A stretch of 64,000 nucleotides of DNA, taken from the NCBI GenBank assembly GCA_963721065.1, contig CAVRHO010000009.1, positions 995,583 to 1,059,582 on the forward strand, written 5' to 3'. The notes below the pieces were generated by a model, which was given only the letters and a program-made list of their open reading frames with translations, ran no database searches and was not told where the DNA came from. The stretch is from CAWBLP01 sp963721065. Its GTDB lineage: Bacteria > Pseudomonadota > Alphaproteobacteria > Acetobacterales > Acetobacteraceae. Below are positions 53,393 through 61,417 of this stretch, piece by piece; the stretch's first letter is position 1, and the number at the start of each line of letters is the position of its first letter. The position numbers and the translations under genes are program-made.

Positions 53393-53403
53393 GACCAGGC
53401 AGA

Positions 53404-54552
53404 ATGGACAGGCTGCGCATCATCGGCGGACGCGTGCTGCTGCCCGGCGGTGAGGCCGCCGCCGACATCACGCTGGAGGACGGCCGCATCGCCGCGCTGG
53501 ACGGGGGCGGGCGCGGCCCGGCGTTGGATGCGCGCGGCCTGCTGGTGCTGCCCGGCATCGTCGATATCCACGGCGACGCGTTCGAGCGGCAGATGCAGCC
53601 GCGGCCGGGCGTGGATTTCCCGGCCGACATCGCCCTGGCGGATACCGAGGCGCAGCTTCTGGCCAACGGCATCACCACCGCGTTCCACGGCGTGACGCTG
53701 TCCTGGGAGCCGGGCCTGCGCAGCCTGGATGCCTGGCGCGCCCTGCTGGATGCGCTGGAGGCGCGACGCTGGACCTGCGACATGCGCGTGCACCTGCGCT
53801 GGGAAGCCTACAACCTGGATGCGCTGGACACGGCGCTGGCCGATATCGCCGCCGGCCGCGTGCACCTGCTGGCGTTCAACGACCACACCCCGGCGATCGT
53901 GAAGAAGGTGGCGGACCCGGTCGCCGGCGCGAAATACAGCGACCGCGCCGGCATGACGCTGGACGCCTTCCGCGCGCTGGTGGACCGCATTGCCGCCCGC
54001 GCCGCGGATACCGGTCCGGCCCAGGCGCGCATCGCCGCCGCCGCCCGCGCGGCCGGGCTGCCGCTGGCCAGTCACGACGATGCCGCGGTGGCCACCCGCG
54101 CCCACTTCCGCGACCTGGGCGCGCACATCTGCGAGTTCCCCATGGCCGAGGAGGTCGGCGAAGCGGCGCGCGCCGCCGGCGACTGGGTGGTGATGGGCAG
54201 CCCCAACGTGGTGCGCGGGCGATCCCACCTCGGCTGGGCGTCCGCGGCGCGGCTGGCCGAGGCCGGCATCTGCAACGTGCTGTCGTCCGACTACTTCTAC
54301 CCGGCGATGCACCGGGCGGCGCTGATTCTGGCCGGGCGCGGCGTGCTGGACCTGCCGACCGCGTGGGCGTTGATCTCGGCCAATCCGGCGGCGGCGGCGG
54401 GTCTGACGGACCGGGGAAGGATTGCGCCGGGGCTGCGGGGCGACCTGGTTCTGGTCGATCCCGGTGCCGCGCGCATTGTTGCGACGGTAGCGGCGGGGCG
54501 CGTTGCCTGGCTCAGCGCCGGCGGGGCAGTGCGCCTAATCGCGACGATTTGA
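53404..54552 (+). CDS. Second PhnM-like amidohydrolase
   Basis: A 382-residue PhnM-family protein, clearly different from the phnM at 46368. It has GIVDIHGDAFERQMQPRPGVDFP for the metal site, LASHDDAAVATR, and SPNVVRGRSHLGWASA. The metal-binding Asp/His residues appear intact. It is co-directional with phnF and probably co-transcribed. It may act on a different ribosyl-phosphonate triphosphate, or be the main diphosphatase while the other copy works under separate control. Confidence 0.9.
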   Translation: MDRLRIIGGRVLLPGGEAAADITLEDGRIAALDGGGRGPALDARGLLVLPGIVDIHGDAFERQMQPRPGVDFPADIALADTEAQLLANGITTAFHGVTLSWEPGLRSLDAWRALLDALEARRWTCDMRVHLRWEAYNLDALDTALADIAAGRVHLLAFNDHTPAIVKKVADPVAGAKYSDRAGMTLDAFRALVDRIAARAADTGPAQARIAAAARAAGLPLASHDDAAVATRAHFRDLGAHICEFPMAEEVGEAARAAGDWVVMGSPNVVRGRSHLGWASAARLAEAGICNVLSSDYFYPAMHRAALILAGRGVLDLPTAWALISANPAAAAGLTDRGRIAPGLRGDLVLVDPGAARIVATVAAGRVAWLSAGGAVRLIATI

Positions 54553-54693
54553 CGTACGCTTTACACTGATTCAACCACTGTGACACGGAACGCGGAATGA
54601 AAACGCGTGCGCATCCCATGGAATTCGTCTAAATTATCGAAACAAGCTCGATCTGGCACCGATCGTCGGTGCCCGCCCTGGAGATCAAAAATC

Positions 54694-54906
54694 ATGAAGG
54701 TCCGGATGCGCCTGCTCCTGCCCGTGCTGCTCGCCCTTTCCGCCTGTGCCACGACCCCCGCCCCCGTGGCGGACAACACCGGACCCGCGGTCCAGACCAG
54801 CGCGGCGCCGCCGCAGCGGGTGGACGCGGCGTCGAATGCGCTCGGTCAGCGCCTCGACACCATGATGGCGAACCGGCACACGACGCCAACGACGCTGACC
54901 CGGTAA
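54694..54906 (+). CDS. Small lipoprotein
   Basis: A 70-residue protein with a signal ending in the lipobox LSAC, so Cys18 would be acylated. The mature part is short, rich in Thr, Ala and Pro, with no known domain. ATG 54694 is preceded by GGAG. A strong bidirectional terminator follows 25 bases after the stop, which supports a real transcribed unit. Confidence 0.65.
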   Translation: MKVRMRLLLPVLLALSACATTPAPVADNTGPAVQTSAAPPQRVDAASNALGQRLDTMMANRHTTPTTLTR

Positions 54907-54931
54907 CAGCCGTTCCATGGCGGGATGAAGA

Positions 54932-54961
54932 AAAGGGCCAGGGTGCAGACCCTGGCCCTTT
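54932..54961. terminator. Bidirectional Rho-independent terminator
   Basis: A perfect 12-bp stem AAAGGGCCAGGG/CCCTGGCCCTTT with a 6-base loop. T-rich tracts follow on both strands (TTTCTC on plus, TTTTCTTC on minus). It ends the lipoprotein gene and the opposite tRNA-Asn transcript. Confidence 0.93.
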
Positions 54962-54966
54962 CTCAT

Positions 54967-55042
54967 TGGCTCCCGGAGCAGGACTCGAACCTGCGACCCA
55001 GCGGTTAACAGCCGCTTGCTCTACCAACTGAGCTATCCGGGA
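54967..55042 (-). tRNA. tRNA-Asn (GTT)
   Basis: A complete 76-nt cloverleaf with encoded CCA. Acceptor arms are TCCCGGA and TCCGGGA. The anticodon stem AGCGG/CCGCT holds the loop CTGTTAA with anticodon GTT, and the T arm has GGTTCGAGTCC. Confidence 0.97.
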
Positions 55043-55132
55043 TCAGCGGGGGCCGTTCCTATAGCGAAGCCGACTGCGGGACGCAAACCCCGTCGGGCAC
55101 GAATTCACCCAACAAAATCGTGGCCGGATGGG

Positions 55133-55348
55133 TCAGTGTACCGTAACGGACCGCCGCGCACGTGGCCGGCTGCCGGGTGTCAGCCTCGCCTGCTCGGCCT
55201 GGAACGCACGGATCGCCTTGCGCAGCGCCGTGTAGGTACGGGAAAGCCGCAGATGATCCGCTTCCTCGGCAAGCATGTGGAGACCCTGCAAGATGCCAAT
55301 GGCGGTCTCATGGCAGTCCGTCGCGGACGGTTCGTCATCGTCGGTCAT
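55133..55348 (-). CDS. Small hypothetical protein
   Basis: A 71-residue frame from ATG 55348. It is acidic at the N-terminus (TDDDEPS), has a helical centre (LHMLAEEADHLRLSRTYTALRKAIRAF), and a basic tail. No family is recognised. It lies between tRNA-Asn and lpxI, divergent from the latter; codon use fits a real gene, but the evidence is thin. Confidence 0.5.
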   Translation of the reverse strand: MTDDDEPSATDCHETAIGILQGLHMLAEEADHLRLSRTYTALRKAIRAFQAEQARLTPGSRPRARRSVTVH

Positions 55349-55432
55349 CTGTCGATATGATCCCTTTTGGCATTGATCTCACGGGATCGTGAGTAAACGC
55401 GCCTTTTATGTCGCACGGGCGACTAGTCCGCA

Positions 55433-56329
55433 ATGAGTGAATCTCGCATGTCCACTATAGTAACAGAAATTGCGACAAAAAAGCCACGTACCCTGGGGAT
55501 ACTGGCAGGCGGCGGACACCTTCCGGCCCGGGTCGCCACTGCGGCGCGGGCGGCCGGGCGCGGCGTGTTCATCGTCGGGCTCGAGGGATTTGCCGAGCCG
55601 GCGGTGCTGGCGGGATGGCCACACCGCATCATACGGATGGGGGCGGCCGGACGCATCCTGTCTGCATTGCGGGCGCATGGCTGCCAGGACCTGGTGCTGA
55701 TCGGGCCGGTGCGCCGCCCGTCCCTGCTGGACCTGCGTCCGGATGCCGAGGGCGCCCGTATCCTGGCCCGCATCGGCCGCGCCGCCTTCGCCGGCGACGA
55801 CGGGCTGTTGGCCGCGGTGATCAAGGTGCTGGGCGAGGAGGGGTTCTCCGTGCTCGGCGCCCACGAGGTGCTGCGCGCCCCGCTCGGCCCCACCGGCGTG
55901 CTGACCCGCGTGACGCCCGACGCCCAGGCGATGGACGATATCCGCCGCGGCGTGGCGGTGGTGCGGGCGCTGGGCCGGGTGGATGTGGGCCAGGGTTGCG
56001 TGGTACAGCAGGGCCTCGTGCTGGCGGTGGAGGCGGTGGAAGGCACCGACGCCATGCTGGCCCGCGCCGCCGGCCTGCGGCGCGACGGGCCCGGCGGGGT
56101 GCTGGTGAAGCTGGTCAAGCCCGGCCAGGACCGGCGCGCCGACCTGCCGACGATGGGCACCGAAACCATCCGCGGCGCGTCCGCCGCCGGGCTGCGCGGG
56201 GTTGCCTTCGAGGCCGGCGGCACCATTCTGGCGGACGTCGAGGCCACGGTGGCCGCGGCCAATGCGGCGGGGATGTTTCTGATCGGTCTCGATCCCGGGA
56301 CCATTCCAGAGGGGAGTGAAGGCTCATGA
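55433..56329 (+). CDS. lpxI: UDP-2,3-diacylglucosamine pyrophosphatase LpxI
   Basis: A 298-residue DUF1009/LpxI enzyme that hydrolyses UDP-2,3-diacylglucosamine to lipid X in lipid A synthesis; alphaproteobacteria use it instead of LpxH. Typical blocks: LGILAGGGHLPARVA near the N-terminus, LIGPVRRPSLLDLRPD, and VEAVEGTDAMLARA with VLVKLVKPGQDRRADLPTMG. ATG 55433 starts near a relatively AT-rich segment. Its stop overlaps the gloA start. Confidence 0.93.
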   Translation: MSESRMSTIVTEIATKKPRTLGILAGGGHLPARVATAARAAGRGVFIVGLEGFAEPAVLAGWPHRIIRMGAAGRILSALRAHGCQDLVLIGPVRRPSLLDLRPDAEGARILARIGRAAFAGDDGLLAAVIKVLGEEGFSVLGAHEVLRAPLGPTGVLTRVTPDAQAMDDIRRGVAVVRALGRVDVGQGCVVQQGLVLAVEAVEGTDAMLARAAGLRRDGPGGVLVKLVKPGQDRRADLPTMGTETIRGASAAGLRGVAFEAGGTILADVEATVAAANAAGMFLIGLDPGTIPEGSEGS

Positions 56330-56712
56330 GCCGGTTTCTGCACACGATGCTGCGCGTCGGCGACCTGGAGCGCAGCGTCGATTTCTACACCAGGCTGCTC
56401 GGCATGAAGGAACTGCGCCGGCGCGACGTGCCGGACGGCAAGTACACCCTGGCCTTCGTCGGCTACGGCGACGAGGACAGCAACTCGGTGATCGAGCTGA
56501 CCTACAACTACGGGACCGAGAAATACGAGCTGGGCAACGCCTTCGGCCACCTGGCGATCGGCGTGCCGGACGTGGCGGCGACCTGCGAGAAGGTGCGCGC
56601 CGGCGGCGGCACGGTGACGCGGGAGGCAGGGCCGGTGAAGTTCGGCACCACCATTATCGCCTTCATCAAGGACCCGGACGGCTACTCGATCGAACTGATC
56701 CAGCGCGCCTGA
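56326..56712 (+). CDS. gloA: Lactoylglutathione lyase (glyoxalase I)
   Basis: A 128-residue vicinal-oxygen-chelate enzyme that isomerises the methylglyoxal-glutathione adduct. All four metal ligands are present: His6, Glu57, His75 and Glu123. The short form without insertions is the Ni/Co-type bacterial enzyme. Its ATG overlaps the lpxI stop (ATGA). Confidence 0.96.
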   Translation: MSRFLHTMLRVGDLERSVDFYTRLLGMKELRRRDVPDGKYTLAFVGYGDEDSNSVIELTYNYGTEKYELGNAFGHLAIGVPDVAATCEKVRAGGGTVTREAGPVKFGTTIIAFIKDPDGYSIELIQRA

Positions 56713-56928
56713 TCCGCGGTCCGGCGCGGCATCGCGCCGCGCCTCGGATAGGTCCTGGCCGGCGTCGCGCCGCACTTGTCCGTCGCAACGGATCATGCGG
56801 ATGCGGGGCCGGTCACGACTGTACGGTGGACTGCCGCAGCGGGGTTCTGCTCTGCGGCCCGGTGCATTGCCGGACCGGCCAATGCCGCGCATGGTCGGCG
56901 CCGCATTATGACCACCAGGATGTTCGCC

Positions 56929-57723
56929 ATGACGCAGACCTACCAGACCCTCAAGATCGAACGCCCGCAGGAGCACACCGTGCTGGTCACGCTGAACCGG
57001 CCGGAGGTCGCGAACGCGATGAACACCCAGATGGGCCTGGACCTGCTGGCCGCCTTCGAGCCGTTCCACGCCGCCCCCAACGCGCAGCGCTGCATCGTCA
57101 TCACCGGCAACGGCGCGCGCGCCTTCTGCGCCGGCGGCGACCTGAAGGAACGCAACGGCATGACGGACCAGCAGTGGCAGGATCAGCACCTGATCTTCGA
57201 GCGTGCCATCCGCCACATCATCCAGTGCCCGGTGCCGGTGATCGCCGCGGTGAACGGCGCCGCCTATGCCGGCGGCATGGAGATCGCGCTGTGCGCCGAC
57301 TTCATCTACGCCGCGGAGAACGCCCGCTTCGCGCTGACTGAAGTGACGCTGGGCATCATGCCCGGCGCCGGCGGCACGCAGAACCTGCCGCGTGCCGTGG
57401 GCGGCCGGCGGGCGAAGGAGATCCTGCTGACCGGCAAGCCGTTCACCGTGCAGCAGGCGTTCGAGTGGGGCATGGTGAACCGCATCTGCAAGGCGGACAC
57501 GCTGCTGTCCGAGGCGCTGGAGACGGCCGCCACCATCGGCAGCAACGCGCCGATCTCCACACGGCAGATCAAGCAGTCCGTGGACTACGGGCTGAACATG
57601 GACCGCGCCAGTGGCATGATGTTCGAGATCGAGGCCTATAACCGCATGGTGCCGACCGAGGACCGCCGCGAGGGCATCCGCGCGTTCAACGAGAAGCGCA
57701 AGCCGGTGTACCAGGGGCGCTGA
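56929..57723 (+). CDS. Enoyl-CoA hydratase/isomerase family protein
   Basis: A 264-residue crotonase-fold protein. The oxyanion-hole blocks are AFCAGGDLKERN and GAAYAGGMEIALCADF; the glutamates in GGMEIAL and FALTEVTLG fit hydratase activity. GIMPGAGGTQNLPRAVG follows. It is a paralogue of the frameshifted gene at 28277 and could cover for it. ATG 56929 follows CAGGA; ATGs at 56908 and 56920 are alternatives. Confidence 0.92.
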   Translation: MTQTYQTLKIERPQEHTVLVTLNRPEVANAMNTQMGLDLLAAFEPFHAAPNAQRCIVITGNGARAFCAGGDLKERNGMTDQQWQDQHLIFERAIRHIIQCPVPVIAAVNGAAYAGGMEIALCADFIYAAENARFALTEVTLGIMPGAGGTQNLPRAVGGRRAKEILLTGKPFTVQQAFEWGMVNRICKADTLLSEALETAATIGSNAPISTRQIKQSVDYGLNMDRASGMMFEIEAYNRMVPTEDRREGIRAFNEKRKPVYQGR

Positions 57724-57820
57724 CCACAGGGCGACCCTATCCGGCGCGGTAGAATTGTGGAGGCGGGCCTGCGCCCCATGGAAGTGGAAAATGGCCGAGC
57801 CGGCACTTGCTTTTCCACGT

Positions 57821-58000
57821 CCATGGCCGGCTTTTCCGAGCCATGACCGGCCCTTCCGAATCATGGCCGGCCCTTCCGAATCATGGCCGGCCCTTCCGAA
57901 TCATGGCCGGCCCTTCCAAATCATGGCCGGCCCTTCCCAATCATGTCCGGCTCTTCCGCGCCATGGCCGGTTTTTCCGAGCCATGACCGGCTCTTCCGGG
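57821..58000. repeat. Nine-unit 20-bp minisatellite
   Basis: Exactly nine 20-bp units of TCATGGCCGGCCCTTCCGAA type run from 57821 to 58000 with small changes in the later units. The unit core CATGGCCGG is also the end of the family A and B repeats, and the array passes directly into a family B copy. Confidence 0.93.
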
Positions 58001-58105
58001 TCATGGCCGGACCTGATCCGGCCATCCACCCCCGACAGGGCGTGCTCCGTCGCAGCCCGACCCGATCGTTCCGGTGTCGATGGCCGGGTCAGGCCCGGCC
58101 ATGAC
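58000..58105. repeat. Inverted-arm dispersed repeat, family B (106-bp copy)
   Basis: Arms GTCATGGCCGGACCTGATCC and GGGTCAGGCCCGGCCATGAC, with the same middle segment as the copy at 48296 but inverted (CGACCCGATCGTTCCGG here, CCGGAACGATCGGGTCGG there). The left end continues the tandem array. Confidence 0.85.
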
Positions 58106-58243
58106 ATGAAGGACTGGCGTCAGCCTGCATTTCCAACGCACACGGACCGCGCCGCATCCGCATTACGGCGCGCTCCCTTTTCCTTCAGGCAGCCGCCGCC
58201 GCGCCCGGGAACAGCCACGCGCCGCTGCTCCGCGACGGGTGTG

Positions 58244-58840
58244 CTACTGGCGGGTGCTTCGGACGACGCCCTGCGCCATGCTGGGCATCGGGATCCAGGC
58301 GTTGGCCTGGATCAGCGGTGTGATCAGGTTGCCCGCCAGCGCCGCCGTGTTGGCCGGCCCGGTGTAGCCGTTGTTGACCAGGTACTGGCGCGGGCGGAAG
58401 TCACCGCCGTTGAAGACATCGTTGCCGTTGAAGCGTCGGTTGACCAGCACGGCGCCGATGATGTCGTGCGGGTCGATGCTGTTGACCGCACGCTCCTGTC
58501 CGAACATCGGCCACAGTGCGCCGGCGTTTCCGGTCTGGCCGACCGAGCTGACATGCGCATACTGCGACTGCTGGGTGTTCGTCATGTCGGCGGTGTCCAG
58601 GTCCAGAACATAGACCCAGGAATCCGTCTGCAGATCACCCACCGGGAACAGCGGTGCCGCCTCGAAATGGCGGGTCACGCAGACCGCCGATTCCGGGACG
58701 ATGTCTGGCGCGCTCTGGCGTCCGGCCGGAAAGCGGAACACCGGGTCATTGATGTTCACATCGCGCTTGTAGAAGCCGTTGGCGAACATGTGGTCCGTGT
58801 TGGGATCACGGGTATCGCTGCGATAGAATACACCCCGCAT
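58244..58840 (-). CDS. Putative ADP-ribosyltransferase of the pertussis/cholera-toxin type
   Basis: A 198-residue protein without a signal peptide. The layout resembles the catalytic A1/S1 domain of AB5 toxins. VFYRSDTRDP (residues 4-13) gives the NAD-binding Arg in RxDxR, and ANGF follows. A strand SAVCVTRHFEAAPLF (51-65) stands at the usual STS position. WVYVLDLD follows, then GQERAVNSIDPHDIIGAVLV (114-133) with Glu116 where the catalytic Glu of pertussis S1 lies. The STS motif reads VTR, so activity is uncertain. There is no B subunit gene. It is divergent from a hypothetical gene. This assignment is by motif order only. Confidence 0.55.
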   Translation of the reverse strand: MRGVFYRSDTRDPNTDHMFANGFYKRDVNINDPVFRFPAGRQSAPDIVPESAVCVTRHFEAAPLFPVGDLQTDSWVYVLDLDTADMTNTQQSQYAHVSSVGQTGNAGALWPMFGQERAVNSIDPHDIIGAVLVNRRFNGNDVFNGGDFRPRQYLVNNGYTGPANTAALAGNLITPLIQANAWIPMPSMAQGVVRSTRQ

Positions 58841-59044
58841 TCGTAGGTCTCTCCGATCCGGGTTTGCCGAAGCAAAGCCGCTTGGTGATCAGTCCACGAT
58901 CGACGGCCAGTTTGCCCCGCGAACGTTTCCGCGTCGTGCGTCACAGCATGATTGCAGCAACAATTGCGCGTGCCCGCTCCGGCGGATGGCGCGGCCTGGT
59001 CCGACTCTTGCGTCCCCGCGGTGCATGTTCCGTCAGGTTCTTCC

Positions 59045-59686
59045 ATGAGTGCCCCGGTCAGCGCCGCCGGCCATCCGGCCGTCGCCCAGCCGGCCGCCAC
59101 GTCGCCGCATGCCGGGCAGCACCTCTCATTCGGCGACGTCCTGTCGGTGCTCAACCCGCTGCAATACGTGCCGGTGGTGGGCACAATCTACCGGGCGATC
59201 ACCGGCGACACGATCCCGGAGCCGATCCGTCAGTTCGGCTCGATCATCGTCAGCGGCCTGATGGGCGGCCCGGTCGGCATCGCCATCAGCGTGCTGACCA
59301 CCGCCGCCGAGGAGGTCACCGGCATCGACCCGGACCGCATCGGACAGGCCCTGCTGCACGGAAAATCGCTCGGCGCTGCGATCGCGGGACCGGCGGGACC
59401 GGCCACGCCGCAGTCCCCGTCGCCTCGCAATCAGGTGCCAGCGACCGCGCAGGCCAGCCCCTCTCCGCGGCGCGTCACGCAAGGCAACCGCGGGGCGACT
59501 GAAGCGCGGGCGTCGCCAATCACCTGGACGGCGGCGAAGCTGGCGGCGGACGGCACTCGCGCCGATGCGGCCGGAACAATGCACAAGGGGGCTTTTCACG
59601 GCCCCGATGCGCTCAACGCGCCGGAGCTGGCGCAACTGTACGCCGCCCAGGCGGCCTATGCGCGCACCGCGTCGCTGACGCGCTGA
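59045..59686 (+). CDS. Hypothetical protein with conserved hydrophobic core
   Basis: A 213-residue protein. Residues 28-100 form a conserved-looking block with LSFGDVLSVLNPLQYVPVVG, IYRAITGDTIPEPIRQ and GLMGGPVGIAISVLTTAAEEVTG. The rest is Pro/Ala-rich and looks disordered. The glycine-rich hydrophobic segments could insert in a membrane. Similar genes occur in other alphaproteobacteria, without known function. Start ATG 59045 begins the block; the upstream extension is unlikely. It is divergent from the ADP-ribosyltransferase-like gene. Confidence 0.7.
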   Translation: MSAPVSAAGHPAVAQPAATSPHAGQHLSFGDVLSVLNPLQYVPVVGTIYRAITGDTIPEPIRQFGSIIVSGLMGGPVGIAISVLTTAAEEVTGIDPDRIGQALLHGKSLGAAIAGPAGPATPQSPSPRNQVPATAQASPSPRRVTQGNRGATEARASPITWTAAKLAADGTRADAAGTMHKGAFHGPDALNAPELAQLYAAQAAYARTASLTR

Positions 59687-59773
59687 CGCGCCGAGGCCGG
59701 CGTCCGGCGATGGCCGAGCCGCGCGTTCTGTGACAGGGTTCCGCCAGGCCACGGCTTGCAGGAGACCGTCACG

Positions 59774-61144
59774 ATGAACGCCATCACCGATATCCAGGCG
59801 CAAGGCCTGACCCGCACCCTGGCAGCGCAGGCACAGGCGTTGCGCTTTGCCGACATCCCCGAGGACGTGCGTGCCTGGGCGCAGCAATGCGTGCTGGACT
59901 ACCTGGCCTGCACCGTCGCCGGCGCGAAGGAGGATCTCACCGCCCTGCTGCTGGCGGAGATGTCCGAAATGGGTGGCGACCCGGCAGCAACCGTGGTGGC
60001 GCACAGTGCGCGGCTGCCGGCCCTGTCGGCGGCGATCGTCAACGGCGCCGCATCGCATGCGCTGGACTTCGACGACGTGAACATGGCGATGCCCGGCCAT
60101 CCCTCCGTGGCGATCCTGCCCGGGCTGCTGGCGCTGGCCGAGCAGCGGGGGAGCAGTGGGAAGGATGTGCTGACGGCGTTCGTGGCGGGATATGAGCTGC
60201 AGTGCCGCATCGGCCGCTCCATCGCGCCCGGCCATTACGACGTGCTGGGCTTCCACGCCACCGCCACCGTCGGCAGCTTCGGCGCCGCCGCGGCCTGTGC
60301 CCACCTGCTGGGGCTGGATGCGGAGACATTCACCCTGGCGCTGGGCATCGCCGGCACGCAGGCGGCGGGCCTGAAGTCGATGTTCGGCACCATGTGCAAG
60401 CCGCTGCATGCGGGGAAGGCGTCGTATCACGGGCTGCTCGCGGCCCGGCTCGCGGCGCGCGGCTTCACCAGCCGGCCGGACGTGGTGGAATGCCCGCAGG
60501 GCTTCGCCCGCACGCACAGCCCGGACTTCCACCCCGAGCGCGCGCTGGAGGCGCCGGAGGGCGGCTGGCACATCCGCCACAACCTCTTCAAATACCATGC
60601 CGCCTGCTACCTGACCCACGCGCCGATCGAGGCCGCCCGCAAGCTGCGCGAACAGCACGGCCTGACGCCGGACCGGATCGAGCGGATCAACCTGCAGCTC
60701 GACGAGGCCTGCGACCGGGTGTGCAACATCCCCGCGCCGCGCACCGGGCTGGAGGCGAAGTTCTCGCTGCGCCTGACCACGGCGATGGGGCTGGCGGGCG
60801 TGGATACCGGGCGGCTGTCCACCTACTCGGAAACCACCACCGCCGATCCGGCGCTGGTGTCGTTGCGCGACAAGGTGGACTTCAAGTTCCGCCAGGGCAC
60901 GCCGCATACCCAGGCCCGGCTGGAGTTGCTGCTGACCGACGGCACGCGCCTGACCGCGGATCATGATGCCGGGGTGCCGGCGGCGGATGTAAACGAGCAG
61001 GGGCGCCGGCTGGAGGCGAAGTTCGCGTCCCTGGTCGAGCCGGTGCTCGGCGCCGAACGCAGCCGGAGCATCGTGCAGCAGGTCGGCGCGCTGCAGTCCC
61101 TGGCGGATGTTCGCGATCTGATGCGGCTCTGCGCCGGAGCCTGA
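59774..61144 (+). CDS. MmgE/PrpD family protein
   Basis: A 456-residue member of the 2-methylcitrate dehydratase/cis-aconitate decarboxylase superfamily. The all-helical N-terminal domain contains VLDYLACTVAGA and GAASHALDFDDVNMAMPGHPS, the family block. A C-terminal lid domain begins around residue 270. Many members act on small di- or tricarboxylates; without prpB/prpC next to it, a specific methylcitrate role is not supported. ATG 59774 follows GGAGACC. Confidence 0.92.
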   Translation: MNAITDIQAQGLTRTLAAQAQALRFADIPEDVRAWAQQCVLDYLACTVAGAKEDLTALLLAEMSEMGGDPAATVVAHSARLPALSAAIVNGAASHALDFDDVNMAMPGHPSVAILPGLLALAEQRGSSGKDVLTAFVAGYELQCRIGRSIAPGHYDVLGFHATATVGSFGAAAACAHLLGLDAETFTLALGIAGTQAAGLKSMFGTMCKPLHAGKASYHGLLAARLAARGFTSRPDVVECPQGFARTHSPDFHPERALEAPEGGWHIRHNLFKYHAACYLTHAPIEAARKLREQHGLTPDRIERINLQLDEACDRVCNIPAPRTGLEAKFSLRLTTAMGLAGVDTGRLSTYSETTTADPALVSLRDKVDFKFRQGTPHTQARLELLLTDGTRLTADHDAGVPAADVNEQGRRLEAKFASLVEPVLGAERSRSIVQQVGALQSLADVRDLMRLCAGA

Positions 61145-61417
61145 CAGGGAACGCGCAGGCCACGGGGCGGCGCGGGCAGCCCCCGGCCGTTGAGCGGCCG
61201 GCACGGCAGCGTTCGGTGGCAGCCCGCGCGACCTTCGAGACGCGGACGACGCCAACGGCGCGAAGTCCCCGGCCCCGGGGTCGCGCAAAGATGCGCGCGG
61301 GGACAGGCTGTCCGGCCGGCCATGCACGACGCCGTCTTGCGGCAGGCAGCCCGACGGACGGCTTGTGCCGGCAGGCGCGCTGATGATTGCAGTCCGCAGT
61401 CACCCGGTCGTGGGTGG

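Noticed and set aside
57821..58000. CRISPR array
   Set aside because: The 20-bp units are directly tandem with no unique spacers and no cas genes nearby.
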